Assembly: GCA_024803745.1 (NCBI GenBank)
Contig: JANJXV010000160.1
Span: forward strand, 1,370,001 to 1,434,000
Length of the DNA: 64,000 nt
Direction of reading: 5' to 3'
Source of the DNA: Megascapheus bottae
Taxonomy: Eukaryota > Chordata > Mammalia > Rodentia > Geomyidae
A program made the position numbers and the translations under genes. Shown piece by piece: positions 60,596 to 64,000 of this stretch (position 1 is its first letter; every line of letters begins with the position of its first letter). The notes beneath the pieces are model-generated. The model searched no databases and had not been told where the DNA came from. It worked only from the letters and a program-made list of their open reading frames with translations.

Positions 60596-61130
60596 TGGGG
60601 AGGCTGGGTCCAGTCGGGGCCATCTTGGCCATATAGTAGACAGGGAATTGGGTTTAATTGATGCCATCTTATCTTCATGGTGGAGGAAGGTGATATCCTA
60701 CCTCCTAGGGGAGAGGCCTGCCTGAATTCCTAGAGACTGGGGTGGAGACCTGGATGACAGGTGAGTGGACCTGTCAGTCCTATGCCTTGAACTTGAGAGA
60801 CTCTTGAGTTTCCTGTGACCCTGCTCCTGACACTACTTTGACCAAGACCAGTTAAGGTGCCCTGACACCAAGCCTTATGTCCTGTGTCTCCTGGCTCCTG
60901 GCGCTTCTCCAGTCACCACAGCATCCTACTTCAGCTCTCCTTTGGGGTTGATCTGGCTTGTCGGTATTGTTTTTCTATTCTTCCTTTCCTCCCCTGCTCT
61001 CATGGCTCAGTTTTCTGACAGTGTTAAGTATATTTGAGGGGCTACAAGTCTTTGTGACAAGACCTGGCTCTCCAATAAAGAATCCCAATTCAGCTGCTCA
61101 AAATGTGGCTTCTCTGTTTCTCAAGATTTA
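60596..61130 (+). mobile_element. Candidate solo LTR of an endogenous retrovirus (ERV1-like)
   Basis: About 535 bp starting near 'tgaaatggggaggctggg', with repeated GCCATCTT words (60618, 60662) typical of U3 regions of some ERV1 LTRs. The polyadenylation signal AATAAA at 61073-61078 is followed by about 50 bp that would be the rest of R plus U5. There is no adjacent gag/pol/env-like coding sequence, so it would be a solo LTR. Exact ends and target duplication are not clear. Confidence 0.4.
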
Positions 61131-61136
61131 TAACAA

Positions 61137-61350
61137 TAGAAAAAAGAAATATATATCTCACACATATCCTATATATCTCAGCACATCACATGTATCTTAT
61201 ATATATACTATATATGCACATAAGACACATATCATATGTATGATATACACCCAATGTACAGCATGCATTTCTTCTAAGGTCATATGATATATGCTATAGT
61301 GGCTATCATATATATACATATGATAAAGATAAGTTATATATGTAATTATA
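61137..61350. repeat. AT-rich palindromic tract
   Basis: Dense TATA/CATATG words. A near-palindrome centred near 61297 ('gatatatgctatag' against 'ctatcatatatata') suggests cruciform-prone DNA. Confidence 0.7.
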
Positions 61351-61370
61351 GATATTAAATTCCTGAATGG

Positions 61371-61562
61371 GGCCGAGAGTTTGGCCCAGTGGTAGAGTGC
61401 TTGCCTAGCATGCACAAAGACCCGGGTTTGATTCCTCGGCACCACATACATAGAAAATAAAAGCCAGAAGTGGTGCTGAAGCTCAAGTGGTAGAGCTCTA
61501 GCCTTGAGAAAGTCCAAGGACAGTGCTCAGGCCCTGAGCTCAAGCCCAGGACTGGCAAAAAA
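61371..61562 (+). repeat. IDL-Geo-type dimeric SINE with 14-bp target duplication
   Basis: The best plus-strand reference copy. A-box-like 'tggcccagtgg' at 61382-61392, B-box-like 'ggtttgattcc' at 61425-61435, the joint 'catacatagaaaataaaagc', then the second arm 'gccagaagtggtgctgaagc' to the A9 tail. Flanks 'aaattcctgaatgg' at 61357-61370 and 61563-61576 are identical. The head and internal Pol III promoter look largely intact. Confidence 0.92.
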
Positions 61563-61576
61563 AAATTCCTGAATGG

Positions 61577-62149
61577 TGTGGGGGGGGAATCTACTTTTAA
61601 GCAGTTCTGCAGCAAGCAATCACAGGCTCTGACCTTCCCAATCAATAGCCACACTTTCAGCTCCTCACATAGCTCAGCCCCGGGGCACCCATCTGCGCCT
61701 GGAATCCAGAGGCCCACAGTAGGAGGAACCGAACAGCCCCTGAAGAGGACATTTCACTATCCATCAACTTCAAGAGGCCTCCCCAGAGTCCCTAAATTCC
61801 TCCACAGCAAAGTGAGTGGAATTTTAACCAGCTGCTTGCATGAGGAATCTATGAATATGCAACCCTCCCTTGCTTCCCTGGATTGGGGAGGGGGAGGTGA
61901 AATATCAAGAAACAGAGATAATTGGGCCCTTACATTTGATATTCTCAGCTGTTGTTCACGGTTGGTGCAGGTTTCCTGCCTAGCAAGCTTGTGAGAGATT
62001 TAGGTCGAGGCAAATACTATGGGTATTATCCATTAGAACAAGATCAAAAGGAAGGAGTGCATTTTTTAAAAGTCCAGTGTGCAACATGATTACTTGATGG
62101 TACTGTTAATTTTCTTCTGTGTTTTGTAACCTCTCTAGAGAGGAGTTTG
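61577..62149. other. Unassigned DNA
   Basis: Unique-looking. The open frame at 61578-61994 has no domain. Confidence 0.4.
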
Positions 62150-62233
62150 CAAATACCCCGTGTTTCCATTATCCTGGGGCCAAAACAAGCCTGGGCTTAC
62201 TGCATCGTAGGAGGTGGGATTCTGTGGCTCGTC

Positions 62234-62677
62234 ATGGCGTCGCCATCTCCATCATCAGAGATGGAGAAAGGTAAGGCTTCTCCGCAGGTGAAGTTACCTG
62301 GGATTGCTGATAGACTGAATGCAACCTGACAGAGCCTCCAGAAGCAACACTGACCTTGCTGCAAAGTAGCCAGCTTCTCTTCTTTCTCTAGGCAACCAGG
62401 CCCATGTTTTCACGGTTTGGAGGGATGGATTGGACCCAGGATGGGTGTGTCACTCTGGGCCAGCCAATCAAAGCATCTCTTTCTCTCTGCCATGGTGATT
62501 GGATGGAAGTTGCTTATACAAGCTATTCAGAACCAATGAGAATGTAACTGGGACTGCTGTAAGGAAAATCAACCTGGAACCAGTCACCTTACCTGTTCTC
62601 CCCTCCCCAACCACAGGAAGAACTCACACCACAGATCAGTGGACTTCTCTTTCTCTCTGCTTCCCAGCTTCCACAAG
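62234..62677 (+). other. Pair of weak exon-like signals
   Basis: An ATG at 62234 opens a 37-base frame ending at a donor-like AAAG|GTAAGG (62271). An acceptor-like pyrimidine tract with CCACAG ends at 62616, and the following 61 bases end at a strong donor-like ACAAG|GTAAGT (62678). Joining the two keeps the frame open. No upstream promoter, downstream exon or recognisable protein supports a gene; it could be part of a non-coding transcript or chance. Confidence 0.15.
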
Positions 62678-63570
62678 GTAAGTGGCATTGTCCTGCCACA
62701 TTCTCCCAACTAAGATTTATGTTCAGCCTCCTCTCAGGCCCAACACCAAGGACCAAGCCATTTCCTCCTTTACATCATTTTACCAAGTATTTTGCGACCG
62801 TAACAGAAGGCTGGCTAAGGCAGACGCTCAGGACTGCAATACCAACTCTAAGAAGAAATTTAATAAATGTTACCATCAGGATCTTGGTAACACCCCCTCA
62901 AATACTTCATTTGCTGCGAGAATATGATTTCTTAACAGAAGCAGAAGAGGTCCTAGACGGAATTGGGCTCTTCAGCATCAGTACAAAACTACTTCTGCCT
63001 TCCCATTTCCATCAAGCACCTCAATACCACACTGTTTTTGGAAGCCCAGGCTTGGAAATGAGGTTTCTGATTTACTTTTCAATTTGCACTCAGAGGAATG
63101 TGTCATAGCCGTGGGTCACTTGAGTCACTCAGGTGCTTCCCGGAATAATGCCCAGGATGGGGGAGGAGGGGTCCTTTGGAATTGTGCTTTTGCAAAAAGT
63201 GACATCACTGAAAAGTTATCAGCAACACTTCCTCAGAGATACCAGGAGAAGCTGTATTGTTTAGACAAATGCTAATCATTGAGGCCTCCTGCAAATTAAG
63301 AGGAAAAAGTGATAAGAAAAAAAAAACATCAAGAAAGGATCAGTGTACATTTGTAACTAGTTTTTGCAGGAAGATGTGGCCCTGACATCACTGCAGATGC
63401 AGGGGACCAGGAAGGGCAAGAGAATTGGCAGGTGGCTGTCATCCAGTTGGCCTGGCCTGACACTGTCACAGACAAGCATATTTTGCTTGTCTGTAGAAGG
63501 CTTGGGATCTTTTTTTGGATCCTGATTTTTTAAATGCTCACAGTCCCCTGAAAAAGACAAAGTCTTTCTG
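62678..63570. other. Unassigned DNA
   Basis: A 129-codon frame (62719-63108) overlaps an 81-codon frame in another phase; neither shows a domain. A CTGTCACAGACAAGCATATT-type unique sequence follows. There is an A9 run at 63319. Confidence 0.4.
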
Positions 63571-63582
63571 ATAAGGATTTTT

Positions 63583-63856
63583 TTGTTGTTGTTTTTGTTG
63601 CTGTTTTGTTTTTGTTGTTGTCAGTTGTGGGGCTTGAACTCAGGGCCCAGGCACTGTCCCAGAGCTCTTTTGCTCAAGGCTAGCACTCCACCACCACGAG
63701 CCACAGCTACATTTCCAGTTTTTGAGTGGTTTATTGGAAGTAAGAGTCTCAAGAGGACTTTCCTGCCCAGCGTGACTTTTAATTGTGATTCTCAGACCTC
63801 GGCCCCCAGAGTAGCTACGGTTATAGACATGAGCTACTGGAAGCACCTGGCTTCCA
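63583..63856 (-). repeat. B1/Geo-type composite SINE with 12-bp target duplication
   Basis: Minus-strand element starting in a T/TTG-rich tail (63583-63622), then the right arm ('gggcttgaactcagggccca', 'ctcaaggctagcactccacc'), the joint 'gagtggtttattggaagtaa' and the B1 arm. Flanked by 'ataaggattttt' at 63571-63582 and 63857-63868. Confidence 0.85.
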
Positions 63857-63868
63857 ATAAGGATTTTT

Positions 63869-64000
63869 AAATGATGTTACTTTTAAGTTGTTTTTGCCTC
63901 AAAACAAGTGAGGGGAAAAAATGGCAGATCACTGGACCAGTTGAAAATACACCAGACAAATGCAAAAGGATCAAAAGCATGCTCATAGCAAGTCCGTCAG
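63869..64000. other. Unassigned DNA to window end
   Basis: Nothing recognised. Confidence 0.4.

Noticed and set aside
60596..61130. Intact endogenous retrovirus
   Set aside because: No gag, pol or env-like reading frame next to it; at most a solo LTR.
61382..61435. tRNA-like A and B boxes
   Set aside because: They belong to the ID-like arm of a SINE with a target duplication and a poly-A end; not a tRNA gene. The same holds for the other SINE copies and for 35780-35880.

Overview
The window is non-coding DNA from a rodent genome. I found no protein-coding gene, exon chain or functional RNA gene that the sequence supports. The longer reading frames are fragmentary, most lie in microsatellites or repeats, and none carries a domain I recognise. 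It reads as intergenic (gene-desert) or intronic sequence: CpG-poor, AT-rich in roughly the first 16 kb, then more mixed, with dense SINE insertions and many microsatellites.

The repeats suggest the organism. About ten copies are dimeric SINEs with an ID-like tRNA-derived left arm and a second arm ending in a 'caggactggcaaaa'-type tail. From memory this matches IDL-Geo, described as restricted to Geomyoidea (kangaroo rats, pocket mice, pocket gophers). A second abundant family joins a B1-like (7SL-derived) left arm to what looks like the same right arm. Older composite tRNA+B1 elements are also present. A castorimorph rodent, probably heteromyid or geomyid, is the best inference; the species cannot be read from the sequence.

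Layout. 1-9.4 kb is AT-rich and mostly unassigned, with a MaLR-type LTR end and an L2 3' end. 9.4-13.3 kb holds L1 3' ends, including an L1 tail and a SINE inserted one after the other at the same target. 14.9-18 kb is SINE-rich and has a possible decayed processed pseudogene. 18.5-20 kb is a cluster of tetranucleotide and purine/pyrimidine repeats. 20-35 kb mixes MIR, L2 and old L1 with SINEs and a 240-bp (TC)n(CA)n tract at 27.3 kb. 35-46 kb contains SINEs, a nested SINE pair at 39.3-39.9 kb and several low-repeat stretches that look like conserved non-coding sequence. 46-56 kb has CA-rich tracts, a very short target-duplicated L1 insertion at 52.8-53.0 kb, a GGAAA tract and two further candidate conserved blocks. 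56-64 kb is largely unassigned, with a probable solo LTR at 60.6-61.1 kb inside AT-rich palindromic DNA, a fresh SINE at 61.4 kb and weak exon-like signals at 62.2-62.7 kb.

No genes work together here. The story is retroposition history: ancient MIR/L2/L1M, then composite tRNA-B1 SINEs, then the two families sharing a right arm, with recent copies still showing perfect target-site duplications (TSDs). I did not find a new biological system. The most interesting signals are the shared right arm on two different SINE heads, the repeated use of one insertion target, and SINE tails that run into CA microsatellites.
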